Source: Azovibrio restrictus DSM 23866 (GTDB taxonomy: Bacteria > Pseudomonadota > Gammaproteobacteria > Burkholderiales > Rhodocyclaceae). From it: a stretch of DNA of 46,086 bases. The notes under the pieces are model-generated. The model did not search any database. It had not been told where the DNA came from and saw only the letters and a program-made list of their open reading frames with translations. A program made the translations under genes and the position numbers. Numbering within the stretch: position 1 is the first letter of the stretch; each line of letters begins with the position of its first letter. The stretch is from assembly GCF_000429665.1 (NCBI RefSeq), contig NZ_AUCH01000025.1:1-46086 (forward strand), given 5' to 3'. This document shows positions 34,727-43,394 of the stretch, piece after piece.

Positions 34727-34754
34727 TTGATTCCCGTCAAAGTGCCGCTACACT
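34727..34754 (+). promoter_or_regulatory. Predicted ccm promoter with FNR-type palindrome
   Basis: TTGAT-TCCC-GTCAA (34727-34740) fits the FNR consensus half-sites. TTGATT within it can also be a -35, with TACACT (34749-34754) as -10 after a 16-base spacer. That overlap places the site on the core promoter rather than at -41.5, so repression or simple coincidence is as possible as activation. Confidence 0.45.
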
Positions 34755-34799
34755 TCCGCCTCCATCATCGCCCCCTGATCTCCGGACCCCTCTGAACCC

Positions 34800-35417
34800 A
34801 TGCTGGAAGCCGACAACCTGGAATGCATACGCGGCGAACGGCGCCTGTTTCACGGGGTCGGATTCCGTCTCGAAGGGGGGGAACTGCTGTTTCTCCAGGG
34901 CAAGAACGGGGCCGGCAAGACCAGCCTGCTGCGCATGCTGTGCGGCCTCTCCCTGCCCGAATCAGGGGAAATCCGCTGGAAAGGCGAGCCCATCCACCGC
35001 CTGTCCGATGAATTCCGCGCCGACCTCTGCTACCTGGGGCACCTGAACGCCATCAAGGAAGAACTCACCCCTCTGGAAAACCTGCTCGCCTCCGCCCGAC
35101 TGGCAGGCACCGGGCTGTCCGAGGATGATGCCCTGGACGCCCTGGAGCAGGTGGGCCTGCTGGGCCGGGAAGACCTGGCCTGCCGCTACCTGTCCCAGGG
35201 CCAGAAGCGCCGGGTGGCCCTGGCCCGCCTGGTGCACGAACGGCGCCCCCTGTGGATTCTCGACGAACCCTTCGTGGCCCTGGACGTGAATGCCGTGGCC
35301 TGGCTGGCCGGCCTGATCGGCGCCCATCTGCAGCGGGGCGGCCTGGCGGTCATGACCACCCACCAGCCCGTGGACATTCCCGCCGGCACCGTGCGCGAAC
35401 TGCGCCTGGGGGCCTGA
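34800..35417 (+). CDS. ccmA: Haem exporter ATP-binding subunit CcmA
   Basis: ATPase of the CcmABCD complex that releases haem-loaded CcmE during cytochrome c maturation. The 205-residue protein has Walker A GKNGAGKT (34-41), signature LSQGQ, Walker B LWILDEPF and the switch His in TTHQP. First gene of ccmABCDEFGHI; the next gene starts 3 bases after its stop. Confidence 0.96.
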   Translation: MLEADNLECIRGERRLFHGVGFRLEGGELLFLQGKNGAGKTSLLRMLCGLSLPESGEIRWKGEPIHRLSDEFRADLCYLGHLNAIKEELTPLENLLASARLAGTGLSEDDALDALEQVGLLGREDLACRYLSQGQKRRVALARLVHERRPLWILDEPFVALDVNAVAWLAGLIGAHLQRGGLAVMTTHQPVDIPAGTVRELRLGA

Positions 35418-35420
35418 ACC

Positions 35421-36089
35421 ATGCTCGCCATCGTCACCCACACCATCGCCCGGGACCTGCGCCTGGCCCTGCGCCGCCCGGCCGACCTGGCCTCGGTGCT
35501 GTTCTTCTTCATCATCGTCGCCAGCCTCTTTCCCCTGGGCGTGGGACCGGAGCCCGACCTGCTGCGGCAGCTGGCCCCCGGCGTCCTCTGGGTGGGCGCC
35601 CTGCTGGCCACCATGCTCTCCCTGCCCCGCCTGTTCGCCGACGACTACCGGGACGGCACCCTGGAACAGCTGGCCCTCTCCCCCAATCCCCTGGGCCTGA
35701 TGGTGCTGGGCAAGGTGATTGCCCACTGGCTGGTCTCCGGCCTGCCTTTAGCCCTGCTGGCGCCGGTCCTGGGCCTGCAGTTCGACCTGCCCGCCGAGGC
35801 CCTGTGGGTGCTGACCGGCTCCATCCTGCTGGGTACCCCGGCCCTGTCCGGCATCGGCGCCATCGGCGCCGGCCTGACCCTGGGACTGCGGGGCGGCGGG
35901 GTGCTGCTTTCCCTGCTGGTACTGCCCCTGTATATTCCGGTGCTCATTTTTGGCGCCGGAGCCGTGGATGCCACGGTCAGCGGCCTGGGCCCCGGCGCCC
36001 ACCTGTCGCTCCTGGCCGCCCTCACCGTGGGCGGCGTCGCCTTCGCCCCCTGGGCCGCTGCCGCGGCCCTCAAGATCGCTCTGGAATGA
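35421..36089 (+). CDS. ccmB: Haem exporter permease CcmB
   Basis: Six-helix membrane subunit, 222 residues, that pairs with CcmA. It has the family LFFFIIVASLFPLGVGPEP segment, ADDYRDGTLEQL loop and regular hydrophobic helices (about 23-43, 48-66, 100-122, 130-155, 160-180, 195-218). Positioned between ccmA and ccmC, 7 bases before the ccmC ATG. Confidence 0.94.
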   Translation: MLAIVTHTIARDLRLALRRPADLASVLFFFIIVASLFPLGVGPEPDLLRQLAPGVLWVGALLATMLSLPRLFADDYRDGTLEQLALSPNPLGLMVLGKVIAHWLVSGLPLALLAPVLGLQFDLPAEALWVLTGSILLGTPALSGIGAIGAGLTLGLRGGGVLLSLLVLPLYIPVLIFGAGAVDATVSGLGPGAHLSLLAALTVGGVAFAPWAAAAALKIALE

Positions 36090-36096
36090 AATCCCC

Positions 36097-36837
36097 ATGT
36101 CCTCGATCCACTGGTTCAAGTATTCCGCCCCTTCCACTTTCTACCCCCTGGCCGGCAAGCTGATTCCCTGGTTCTGGGCCCTGTTCGCCGGCTTCGCCTT
36201 GGCGGGCCTGTGGCTGGGTCTCCTGGTGGCCCCCACGGATTTCCAGCAGGGTGAGGGTTACCGGATCATCTTTGTCCACGTGGGCGCCTCCTGGATGTCC
36301 ATGTTCATCTACCTGGTCATGGCCTTCTGGGCCGGCCTGGGCCTGGCCTTCAACACCCGCCTCTCGGGCATGATGGCCCAGGCGCTCGCCCCCACCGGCG
36401 CCCTGTTCGCCTTCATCTCCCTGTGGACCGGGGCCCTCTGGGGCAAGCCCATGTGGGGCGCCTGGTGGGTCTGGGATGCCCGGCTCACTTCGGAGCTGAT
36501 CCTGCTGTTCCTCTACATGGGCTTCATCGCCCTGACCCACGCCATCGACGACACCCGCCGGGCCGACAAGGCCGGGGCCATCCTGGCCCTGGTGGGCGTG
36601 GTGAACGTGCCCATCATCTATTTCTCGGTGAAGTGGTGGAACACCCTGCATCAGGGCGCCTCGGTCTCCCTCACCAAGGCGCCGGCCATGGCCTCCATCA
36701 TGCTCTGGGGCATGCTGCTGTGCGCCCTGGCCATGTGGATGTACAGCATCGCCGTGGCCCTGATGCGGGTCCGGGTGATCATCCTGGAGCGGGAACGGCA
36801 CACAGACTGGGTCAAGGAACTGCTGAGTTCCCGCTGA
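36097..36837 (+). CDS. ccmC: Haem-handling protein CcmC
   Basis: Inner-membrane protein that presents haem to CcmE. The 246-residue product has six helices and the tryptophan-rich periplasmic loop WGAWWVWDARLTSE, flanked by the conserved histidines in FVHVGASW and TLHQGAS. The start at 36097 was chosen from the family start (M-x-x-I-HWFKYS-P). An 87-base gap separates it from ccmD. Confidence 0.95.
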   Translation: MSSIHWFKYSAPSTFYPLAGKLIPWFWALFAGFALAGLWLGLLVAPTDFQQGEGYRIIFVHVGASWMSMFIYLVMAFWAGLGLAFNTRLSGMMAQALAPTGALFAFISLWTGALWGKPMWGAWWVWDARLTSELILLFLYMGFIALTHAIDDTRRADKAGAILALVGVVNVPIIYFSVKWWNTLHQGASVSLTKAPAMASIMLWGMLLCALAMWMYSIAVALMRVRVIILERERHTDWVKELLSSR

Positions 36838-36924
36838 AGCGTCATATCAAGGTTTGTTACAAAGCGTCTGGTGGCAAGCGGGGATAATCCCCCCGCCCCG
36901 ACCGGACCAGGACGGTAAAACGAC
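36838..36924 (+). other. Gap between ccmC and ccmD
   Basis: This is the only sizeable gap in the operon. It contains GGGGATAATCCCC, a short self-complementary element with a -10-like GATAAT in it, but no acceptable -35. A secondary promoter or an mRNA stem is possible; neither is proved. Confidence 0.3.
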
Positions 36925-37113
36925 ATGTACTGGAACAGCTTCTCCGACTTCATCGCCATGGGCGGTTACGGCCTTTATGTCTGGGGCTCCTTCGGCGTCA
37001 CAGCCCTGGTCATGATCCTGGAACCCTGGATCGTTGCCCGGCAGCGGCGCACCACGGAACAACGACTGGCCCGGCAACTGCGGGCTGAAGCCAAGATGGA
37101 GCAACAGCCATGA
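36925..37113 (+). CDS. ccmD: Haem exporter protein CcmD
   Basis: Small single-helix protein, 62 residues, that binds the CcmA-B-C-E complex. It shows the family N-terminus (FSDFIAMGGYGLYVWGSFG) in front of the helix (about 14-36) and a basic tail. Its stop overlaps the ccmE start (ATGA). Confidence 0.92.
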   Translation: MYWNSFSDFIAMGGYGLYVWGSFGVTALVMILEPWIVARQRRTTEQRLARQLRAEAKMEQQP

Positions 37114-37610
37114 AAGCCCGGCACAAGCGCATTGCCCTGATCCTGGGGGCCCTGGCCGCCCTCGGCCTGATCGCCGCCTTTGTCCTCAACGCCCTGAACG
37201 ACAACTTGGCCTTCTTCTACTCCCCCACCGACGTGAAGGACGGCAAGGCGCCCCAGAACAAGGTGTTCCGCATTGGCGGCCTGGTGCAGAACGGCACCCT
37301 GACCCGCCAGCCGGACGGGGTGACCATGGCCTTCGTGGTCACGGACACCATCCACGACATCCCGGTCCGCTACAAGGGCATCCTCCCGGACCTGTTCCAG
37401 GAAGGCAAAGGCGTGGTGGCCCAGGGCAAGCTGGGCGAGGACGGCATCTTCACTGCCAACGAAGTGCTGGCCAAGCACGACGAGAACTACATGCCTCCCG
37501 AAGCCGCCCAGGCCCTGGAAAAGGCCCACCAGGCGGGCTCCGGCGATGCCGGAGCCAAGACGGTGATCCCCGCCGGCGGCACCGAACCCGCCGCCGCCCC
37601 GCGCAAGTAA
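37110..37610 (+). CDS. ccmE: Periplasmic haem chaperone CcmE
   Basis: Carries haem covalently from CcmC to CcmF. The 166-residue protein has an N-terminal anchor (about 8-28), an OB-fold domain and the haem-binding His123 with Tyr127 in KHDENYMP. The C-terminal 35 residues are a flexible Ala/Gly-rich tail. Overlaps ccmD by 4 bases; 12 bases before ccmF. Confidence 0.96.
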   Translation: MKARHKRIALILGALAALGLIAAFVLNALNDNLAFFYSPTDVKDGKAPQNKVFRIGGLVQNGTLTRQPDGVTMAFVVTDTIHDIPVRYKGILPDLFQEGKGVVAQGKLGEDGIFTANEVLAKHDENYMPPEAAQALEKAHQAGSGDAGAKTVIPAGGTEPAAAPRK

Positions 37611-37622
37611 CCGGACCCGCCC

Positions 37623-39611
37623 ATGATTCCCGAACTCGGCCATTTCGCCCTCATCCTGTCCCTGCCCGTGGCCGCCCTGGTGGGCGTCCTGGCCCTGCTG
37701 GGCGCCCACCGCAACCGCGCCCCCTGGATCGCCCTGGCCAAACCCGGGGCCCAGGCCCTGGCCCTGCTGGTGACGGTCGCCTACCTGTGCCTGACCCAGG
37801 CTTTCATCGCCAACGATTTCTCGGTCATCTACGTGGCCCAGCATTCCAATTCCCTGCTGCCCCTGCAGTACCGGATCGCCGGGGTCTGGGGCGGCCACGA
37901 GGGCTCGCTCCTGCTGTGGATGCTGATGCTCAGCTGGTGGGCCCTGCTGGTCACCTGGTTCTCGCGCAACCTGCCCGCCCCCATGCTGGCCCGTGTGCTC
38001 GGCACCCTGTGCCTGGTGGCCTTCGGCTTCCTGCTCTTCATCCTGCTCACCTCCAACCCCTTCGAGCGCATTCTGCCTGGGGTCGCCGAGGGGAAGGACC
38101 TCAATCCCCTGCTCCAGGACCCGGGCCTGATCATCCACCCGCCCCTGCTCTACATGGGCTACGTGGGCTTCTCCGTGGCTTATGCCTTCGCCGTCGCCGC
38201 CCTGCTCTCGGGCCAGCTGGACGCGGCCTGGGCCCGCTGGTCCCGGCCCTGGACCGTGGTGGCCTGGATCTTCCTCACCCTGGGCATCGCCATGGGCTCC
38301 TGGTGGGCCTATTACGAGCTGGGCTGGGGCGGCTGGTGGTTCTGGGACCCGGTGGAAAACGCCTCCTTCATGCCCTGGCTGATCGGCACCGCCCTGCTGC
38401 ACTCCCTGGCCGTGACGGAAAAGCGCGGCAGCTTCAAGAACTGGACGGTGCTGCTCGCCATCTCCGCCTTCTCCCTGTCGCTGCTGGGCACCTTCCTGGT
38501 CCGCTCCGGCGTGCTCACCTCGGTGCATGCCTTCGCCACCGACCCCACCCGGGGGGTGTTCATCCTGGCCTTCCTGGTGACGGTGATCGGCGCCTCCCTG
38601 GCCCTGTTCGTCTGGCGCGCCCCCAGTGTCGGTCTGGGCGGCCGCTTCGGCCTCTTTTCCCGGGAATCCCTGCTGCTCACCAATAACGTGCTCCTGGCCG
38701 TGGCCACCGGCACCGTGCTGCTGGGCACCCTGTACCCGCTCCTGGTGGACGCCCTGGCCCTGGGCAAGATTTCCGTCGGCCCCCCCTACTTCAACGCAGT
38801 GTTCGCGCCCATCATGGCGCCGCTGCTGTTCCTCATGGGGGTCGGCCCCTTCGCCCGCTGGAAGCATGCTTCCATCGCCGAAATCGCCCGCCTGCTGAAA
38901 TGGGCCCTGGCCGTGGCCGGCGTCGTGGCCGTCACCCTGCCCTTCCTGTACGGCAGCTGGACCCCCCTGGTGGGTCTGGGCCTGCTGCTGGCCACCTGGA
39001 TCACCCTGACCGCCGTGCTGCATTTCGTACAGCGGGTCCAGGCCACCCGGGGCGATGCCGGCTTCCTGGCGGCAGCCCTGCGCCAGCCCCGGCATTTCTG
39101 GGGCATGCACCTGGCCCACCTGGGGGTGGCCGTGTTCGTGGTGGGCGTCACCATGGTGGGCGGCTACGAGGAGGAAAAGGACGTGAAGATGGGCCCCGGC
39201 GACACGGTCACCGTGTCCGGCTACAGCTTCCGCTTCCTGGGCGTGCAGCGGGTCGAAGGTCCCAACTACGTGGCCATGCGCGGCGAGGTGGAGCTGCTCA
39301 AGAACGGCAAGGTGGACCGGCTGCTGCACCCGGAAAAGCGCAATTACCACTCCTCCATGATGCCCATGACCGAGGCGGCCATCGACGCCGGCCTGCTCCG
39401 CGACGTGTATGTTTCCCTGGGCGAGCCCATAGACCGGGATCAGCCCGAAGGGGAATGGGCCGTGCGCGTCTATTACAAGCCGTTCGTGGACTGGATCTGG
39501 GGCGGCTGCGTGCTCATGTCCCTGGGCGGCCTGATCGCCATCCTTGACCGCCGCTATCGCAATGTGGGCCGCCGCGGCACGGCCACCCCGGCCCAGGAGG
39601 CTGCTGCATGA
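37623..39611 (+). CDS. ccmF: Cytochrome c haem lyase CcmF
   Basis: Large membrane subunit that takes haem from CcmE and attaches it to apocytochrome. The 662-residue protein has about 14-15 helices, the conserved VWGGHEGSLLLWML, the tryptophan-rich WGGWWFWDPVENASFMPW motif and the GSFKNWTVLL block. The stop overlaps the ccmG start by 4 bases (ATGA). Confidence 0.97.
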   Translation: MIPELGHFALILSLPVAALVGVLALLGAHRNRAPWIALAKPGAQALALLVTVAYLCLTQAFIANDFSVIYVAQHSNSLLPLQYRIAGVWGGHEGSLLLWMLMLSWWALLVTWFSRNLPAPMLARVLGTLCLVAFGFLLFILLTSNPFERILPGVAEGKDLNPLLQDPGLIIHPPLLYMGYVGFSVAYAFAVAALLSGQLDAAWARWSRPWTVVAWIFLTLGIAMGSWWAYYELGWGGWWFWDPVENASFMPWLIGTALLHSLAVTEKRGSFKNWTVLLAISAFSLSLLGTFLVRSGVLTSVHAFATDPTRGVFILAFLVTVIGASLALFVWRAPSVGLGGRFGLFSRESLLLTNNVLLAVATGTVLLGTLYPLLVDALALGKISVGPPYFNAVFAPIMAPLLFLMGVGPFARWKHASIAEIARLLKWALAVAGVVAVTLPFLYGSWTPLVGLGLLLATWITLTAVLHFVQRVQATRGDAGFLAAALRQPRHFWGMHLAHLGVAVFVVGVTMVGGYEEEKDVKMGPGDTVTVSGYSFRFLGVQRVEGPNYVAMRGEVELLKNGKVDRLLHPEKRNYHSSMMPMTEAAIDAGLLRDVYVSLGEPIDRDQPEGEWAVRVYYKPFVDWIWGGCVLMSLGGLIAILDRRYRNVGRRGTATPAQEAAA

Positions 39612-40198
39612 TGAAAAACAAGTACGTCTGGCTCCTGGCTGCCTTTGCCGCCCTGGTGGTCCTCCTGGCCGTGGGCCTCAACCTGAATCCCCGGGAAATC
39701 CCCTCGCCCCTGGTGGGCAAGCCCGCCCCGGCCTTCGAACTGCCCCGGCTGGGCAGCACCGACCAGCGCTTTGGCCCCAAGGACATGCAGGGCCAGGTGT
39801 GGATGCTCAACGTCTGGTCGTCCTGGTGCGTTTCCTGCCGTCAGGAGCACCCGCTACTGGTGGAACTGGGCAAGCGCCGCGTCGTTCCCATCGTCGGCCT
39901 CAATTACAAGGAAGTGCGCGGCGACGGCGGCATCGACACCAGCAAGATGCCCCTGGAACAGGAAAATGCCCTGGCCCGGGAACGGGCAGCCGCCTGGCTC
40001 AAGAGCCACGGGGACCCCTACACCCTGTCCGTCCTGGACCTGGACGGCCGGGTGGGCATCGACTACGGCGTGTATGGGGTGCCGGAAACCTATGTGATCG
40101 ACAAGGCCGGGGTGATCCGCTACAAGCAGATCGGCCCCATCACCCCGGAAGTAGTGGAGCAGAAGCTGCTGCCCCTGATCGCGGAGCTGAACAAATGA
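39608..40198 (+). CDS. ccmG: Thioredoxin-like protein CcmG (DsbE)
   Basis: Membrane-anchored periplasmic thiol-disulfide protein that reduces the CxxCH cysteines of apocytochromes with CcmH. The 196-residue protein has an N-terminal helix (about 6-24), the active site CVSC at Cys74-Cys77 in VWSSWCVSCRQEHP, and the cis-Pro region YGVYGVPETYV. The ATG starts MMKNKYVW, overlapping ccmF; its stop overlaps ccmH. Confidence 0.95.
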   Translation: MMKNKYVWLLAAFAALVVLLAVGLNLNPREIPSPLVGKPAPAFELPRLGSTDQRFGPKDMQGQVWMLNVWSSWCVSCRQEHPLLVELGKRRVVPIVGLNYKEVRGDGGIDTSKMPLEQENALARERAAAWLKSHGDPYTLSVLDLDGRVGIDYGVYGVPETYVIDKAGVIRYKQIGPITPEVVEQKLLPLIAELNK

Positions 40199-40701
40199 AG
40201 GCCCTGAGCTGCACCCGCCTGCTGGCCGCCCTGGTGCTGGCCCTGGCCTGCCAGCTGGGCCTTGCCGAAGAGGCCCGCCCCCTGGCCGACGACCCGGTGG
40301 CCGAAAAGCGCCTGCAGGCCATCTCCGCCGAACTCCGCTGCCTGGTCTGCCAGAACGAGACCATCGCCGGCTCCAACGCCGACCTGGCCAAGGACCTGCG
40401 CCGGGAAATCCGGGGCATGATCCAGGCCGGCCAGTCGGACCAGCAGATCATCGACTTCATGGTCACCCGTTATGGCGATTTCGTGCTCTATCGCCCCCCC
40501 TTCAAATCCGTCACCCTCCTGCTCTGGGTCGGCCCCCTGCTGTTCCTGGTGGTCGGCATTGCCGCCCTGCAGCTCTACATGCGCCGCCGCGCCCGGCTGC
40601 TCCAGGATTCCCGCCCCCTGAGCGAGGCGGAAGCCCGCCAGGCCGAGGCCCTGCTGGCTGAAGGCAGCAACGACACCCAAGGCAAAGGCACTGCCCCATG
40701 A
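40195..40701 (+). CDS. ccmH: Cytochrome c maturation protein CcmH (short form)
   Basis: Thiol-reducing subunit of the haem lyase. The 168-residue protein has a signal sequence ending near GLA, the redox motif LRCLVCQN (Cys49, Cys52), a three-helix domain, and a membrane helix at about 103-124. It is the short form; the TPR half found fused in E. coli CcmH is the separate ccmI gene that overlaps its end by 4 bases. Confidence 0.95.
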   Translation: MKALSCTRLLAALVLALACQLGLAEEARPLADDPVAEKRLQAISAELRCLVCQNETIAGSNADLAKDLRREIRGMIQAGQSDQQIIDFMVTRYGDFVLYRPPFKSVTLLLWVGPLLFLVVGIAALQLYMRRRARLLQDSRPLSEAEARQAEALLAEGSNDTQGKGTAP

Positions 40702-41570
40702 CCACATTCCTGCTTGCCGCCCTGGCACTCCTGGCCGTCACCGCCATCTTCCTGCTGCCACCCCTGCTGCGCGGCCGCGCCCCGCTCCGGACCGGGGAAG
40801 CCCAGCGCGACACCAATCTGGCCATCCTGCGCGACCAGCTGGCCGAACTGGAACGGGAACAACAAGAAGGCAGCCTCAGCGGCAGCGACTTCGAACAGGC
40901 CCGGGACGAACTGAAACGCCGCATCCTGGAAGAAACCGCCCTGGCGGAAAAAGCCAGCCAGAACGCCGACACCGCCCCCAGCAAGGGCGCCGCCCTGGCC
41001 GTGGTGCTGGCCCTGGTACTGGGCGCCTCCGCCGGCTACGCCCTGCTGGGCAACCCCATGGCCCTGGACCCGGCCCAGCGCCAGGCGCCCCAGGCCGGCC
41101 AGGCCATGAGCCCGGAACAGATCCAGGCCATGGTGGACAAGCTGGCGGCCCGCATGGCGGAAAACCCGGACGACGAACAGGGCTGGGTGATGCTGGCCCG
41201 CTCCTACAAGGTGCTCGGCCGTCTGGAAGAAGCCGCCCAGGCCTATGCCAAGGCAGAAAAACTGGTGGCCACCGACCCGGGGCTGCTCACCGACTACGCG
41301 GAAACCCTGGCCATGGCCTCGGGCAAGGGCCTCAAGGGCAAGCCCCTGCAACTGGTGCAGCAGGCCCTGAAGCTGGACCCGGAACACGGCCACGCCCTGT
41401 TCCTGGCCGGCGCCGCCGCCATGGAATCCGGCAACCGCCAAGCCGCCGCCGACTACTGGGAAAAGCTGCTGCCCCAGGTGGAACCCGGCAGCGAGCTGCA
41501 CACCCTGCTCAAGGACAACATCGACAAGATCCGCGCCGAGAAGAAACCCGGCAAAACGGCCAAGCCCTGA
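40698..41570 (+). CDS. ccmI: Cytochrome c maturation protein CcmI
   Basis: Holds apocytochrome C-termini for haem attachment. The 290-residue protein has two membrane helices (about 4-24 and 97-117) around a cytoplasmic coiled-coil loop, then a periplasmic TPR domain (about 140-280; GWVMLARSYKVLGRLEEAAQAYAKA). Last gene of the operon, followed by a terminator. Confidence 0.94.
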   Translation: MTTFLLAALALLAVTAIFLLPPLLRGRAPLRTGEAQRDTNLAILRDQLAELEREQQEGSLSGSDFEQARDELKRRILEETALAEKASQNADTAPSKGAALAVVLALVLGASAGYALLGNPMALDPAQRQAPQAGQAMSPEQIQAMVDKLAARMAENPDDEQGWVMLARSYKVLGRLEEAAQAYAKAEKLVATDPGLLTDYAETLAMASGKGLKGKPLQLVQQALKLDPEHGHALFLAGAAAMESGNRQAAADYWEKLLPQVEPGSELHTLLKDNIDKIRAEKKPGKTAKP

Positions 41571-41586
41571 CCCCAAGCCCCCCAAG

Positions 41587-41611
41587 AACCCGCCTGACCG
41601 GCGGGTTTTTT
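41587..41611 (+). terminator. Terminator of the ccm operon
   Basis: AACCCGCC-TGACC-GGCGGGTT followed by TTTTATT. Conserved-looking chromosome ends here and lower-GC DNA begins. Confidence 0.9.
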
Positions 41612-41891
41612 ATTGCCTTGAATCCGGGTTCCAGTCCTGAGCGGAATGACACGCTCAGAAGCCGCAACGGGAGCCATCAATTCGAACAAGCCCCTCAAGA
41701 CCGAAAGCCATGACATTAAAGACGCCTCTGGCGCAACCCCATATGTTGTTGGTATGGTCCTGCCCATGATCGCCGTCTGCCATTGGCAGGGCTTCCAATC
41801 AAGGCCTTAGCCAAAAACATGGGGCACCAGGCCAACCTCGTGGATCAGCCACGCCGGCTGTTTCAGCTTAAGCGTTTCAAAGGAGTCCATC
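41612..41891. other. Gene-free gap at the start of the accessory region
   Basis: No coding frame is convincing. There is a 7-base inverted repeat, CTGAGCG-N8-CGCTCAG (about 41636-41657), and a short hairpin, TGCCA-TTGGCA. A promoter for the downstream gene is not evident. GC is lower than in the ccm operon. I looked for attI or attC sites and found none that fit. Confidence 0.3.
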
Positions 41892-42401
41892 TTGCTTAGT
41901 CTCGATGATTCACGCTGGTCCGAGTTGCAGCATGCCTACGGCGATGCTGCAGACATTCCGGAGTTGTTGTCGCAACTCGCCGGGCTACCCTCGTCCGAGA
42001 ACAACAATGAGCCATGGTTTTCCATCTGGAGCGCCCTGGCTCACCAAGGCGATGTCTACTCCGCCTCCTTCGCAGCAGTACCGCATGTGATTGAGGCACT
42101 CGCTTCTGCCCCCTTGAAAGCCGACTTTTCCCACTTTCAATTCCCGGCCTGGGTTGAGATTTGTAGAGTCAAGAAGGGCGTCTCCGTCCCCGAAAATATT
42201 GCACCCGCCTACTTCAAATCCCTGGCGCGCCTACCTGCGCTCGTGGCTGCGGCAGCTTCGCGCCAGTGGGATGAAGGGTTCCTCTGCTGCGCGCTTTCTG
42301 CAGTTGCTGCCGCAAAGGGCCAGCCTGCCATAGCCGAAGCCGTACTGGACTTAACACCTGACGTAGCGGGAGAATTCTTGGAGTGGTTCTTTGAGCGCTA
42401 A
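41892..42401 (+). CDS. Unknown protein, helical, possibly acquired
   Basis: Function not recognised. A 169-residue protein starting at TTG behind AAAGGAG (MLSLDDSRWSEL). The sequence looks all-helical, with a WFSIWSALAHQGDVYSASFAAVPHVIEAL segment (about 46-73) that I have seen in scattered proteins resembling HEAT-repeat or immunity-type folds; that memory is weak. No membrane segment or signal peptide. It lies between the ccm terminator and the IS91-type element, in DNA of lower GC than its left neighbour, and is a possible cassette or passenger gene. Confidence 0.6.
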   Translation: MLSLDDSRWSELQHAYGDAADIPELLSQLAGLPSSENNNEPWFSIWSALAHQGDVYSASFAAVPHVIEALASAPLKADFSHFQFPAWVEICRVKKGVSVPENIAPAYFKSLARLPALVAAAASRQWDEGFLCCALSAVAAAKGQPAIAEAVLDLTPDVAGEFLEWFFER

Positions 42402-42543
42402 GACACTCAACGATCCGCAGCAGCAGACGGTCAGGCTGCTGCGCTGACCGCCCTTAACCTTGAACGGCAAGCGCATATGTCAGCAGCAATAGCCATCATC
42501 CTCGCGGCTATCATCGCTGGCATCGCCAGAAGAGGAGAAGGAC

Positions 42544-43389
42544 ATGAGCACACTCAGACAGCGGATGACCGAGGCGATGGTTCTACGGGGCTTTGCCCAG
42601 CGGACCCAAGAGACTTACCTGAACTGTGTCAGCAAGCTCGCGAAACACTATGGGCGATCACCGGATACGCTCGACACAGCGGCCATCCAGGCTTACTTGC
42701 TACACCTGATCACCGAACGCAAGCTGGCCTACGCCAGCGTCAACCAGGCCGTCTGTGCCATCCGCTTTCTCTTTGCCGTCGTTCTCGGCCAACGCGATGC
42801 CGCCTTCGAGATTCCGATGGCCAAGGTGCCCCAACGCCTGCCGCAGATTCTTACGCGCGACGAAGTGGGCCGGTTGCTGAACAACGCCCACGACATTCGT
42901 GCCCGAACCTTGCTGACCACGACCTACGCCGCCGGCCTACGTTTGTCCGAAGTTTGCACCCTGCAGCTGACCGACATCGAATCCTCGCCTGAACGCATGT
43001 GTCTCAAAGTGCGCCAGGGCAAGGGCGGCAAGGATCGCTACACCTTGCTTTCACCCCGCCTGCTGGAAATCCTGCGCCTGTACTGGCAGGCTTGCCGTCC
43101 GAGAGGGTGGCTCTTTCCCAACCGGGCCGGCAACGGCCCGATTGACCACTCAACAGTACAGCGCAGTTACCATGCTGCCCGCGAAGCGGCCGGCATTGAA
43201 CACGGTGGCGGCATTCACTCATTGCGCCACGCTTTTGCCACGCATCTGCTGGAAGCGGGTGTCGACCTTCACACCATTCAGCGCCTGCTCGGCCATGGCC
43301 ATGTCGGCACGACCATGCGCTACTTTCATCTGGCCCGAAGCCATCTGACCGGCACCACCTCCCCGCTTGAGTTGCTGATGCCCGGCTAA
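42544..43389 (+). CDS. Tyrosine recombinase of the IS91-type element
   Basis: Site-specific recombinase of the phage-integrase family, 281 residues. It has an N-terminal SAM-like DNA-binding domain (about 5-85) and a catalytic domain with Arg133, the Lys in QGKGGKDR (160-164), H-x-x-R at His225/Arg228, His251 and the nucleophile Tyr260 (TTMRYFHLA). The ATG follows GAGGAG. It lacks the extra domain of integron integrases, so it should not serve the attC sites downstream. Its role within IS91-type elements is unclear. Confidence 0.85.
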   Translation: MSTLRQRMTEAMVLRGFAQRTQETYLNCVSKLAKHYGRSPDTLDTAAIQAYLLHLITERKLAYASVNQAVCAIRFLFAVVLGQRDAAFEIPMAKVPQRLPQILTRDEVGRLLNNAHDIRARTLLTTTYAAGLRLSEVCTLQLTDIESSPERMCLKVRQGKGGKDRYTLLSPRLLEILRLYWQACRPRGWLFPNRAGNGPIDHSTVQRSYHAAREAAGIEHGGGIHSLRHAFATHLLEAGVDLHTIQRLLGHGHVGTTMRYFHLARSHLTGTTSPLELLMPG

Positions 43390-43394
43390 GGTCT

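Noticed and set aside
36975..39350. A long minus-strand open frame opposite ccmE-ccmF
   Set aside because: Antisense shadow of recognised ccm genes; its product is low-complexity Gly/Gln/His.
41820..41891. A degenerate attC or attI before the 41892 gene
   Set aside because: GGCCAAC and AAGCGTTTCAA resemble core boxes, but they do not fit the consensus and do not pair with each other.
42428..42450. Hairpin after the 41892 gene as its terminator
   Set aside because: No T-run follows; it fits equally well as part of the left end of the IS91-type element, so I did not list it as a terminator.
42544..43389. The tyrosine recombinase as the missing integron integrase
   Set aside because: It lacks the additional domain typical of integron integrases, is oriented with and nearly fused to an IS91 transposase, and lies on the cassette side rather than divergent from it.
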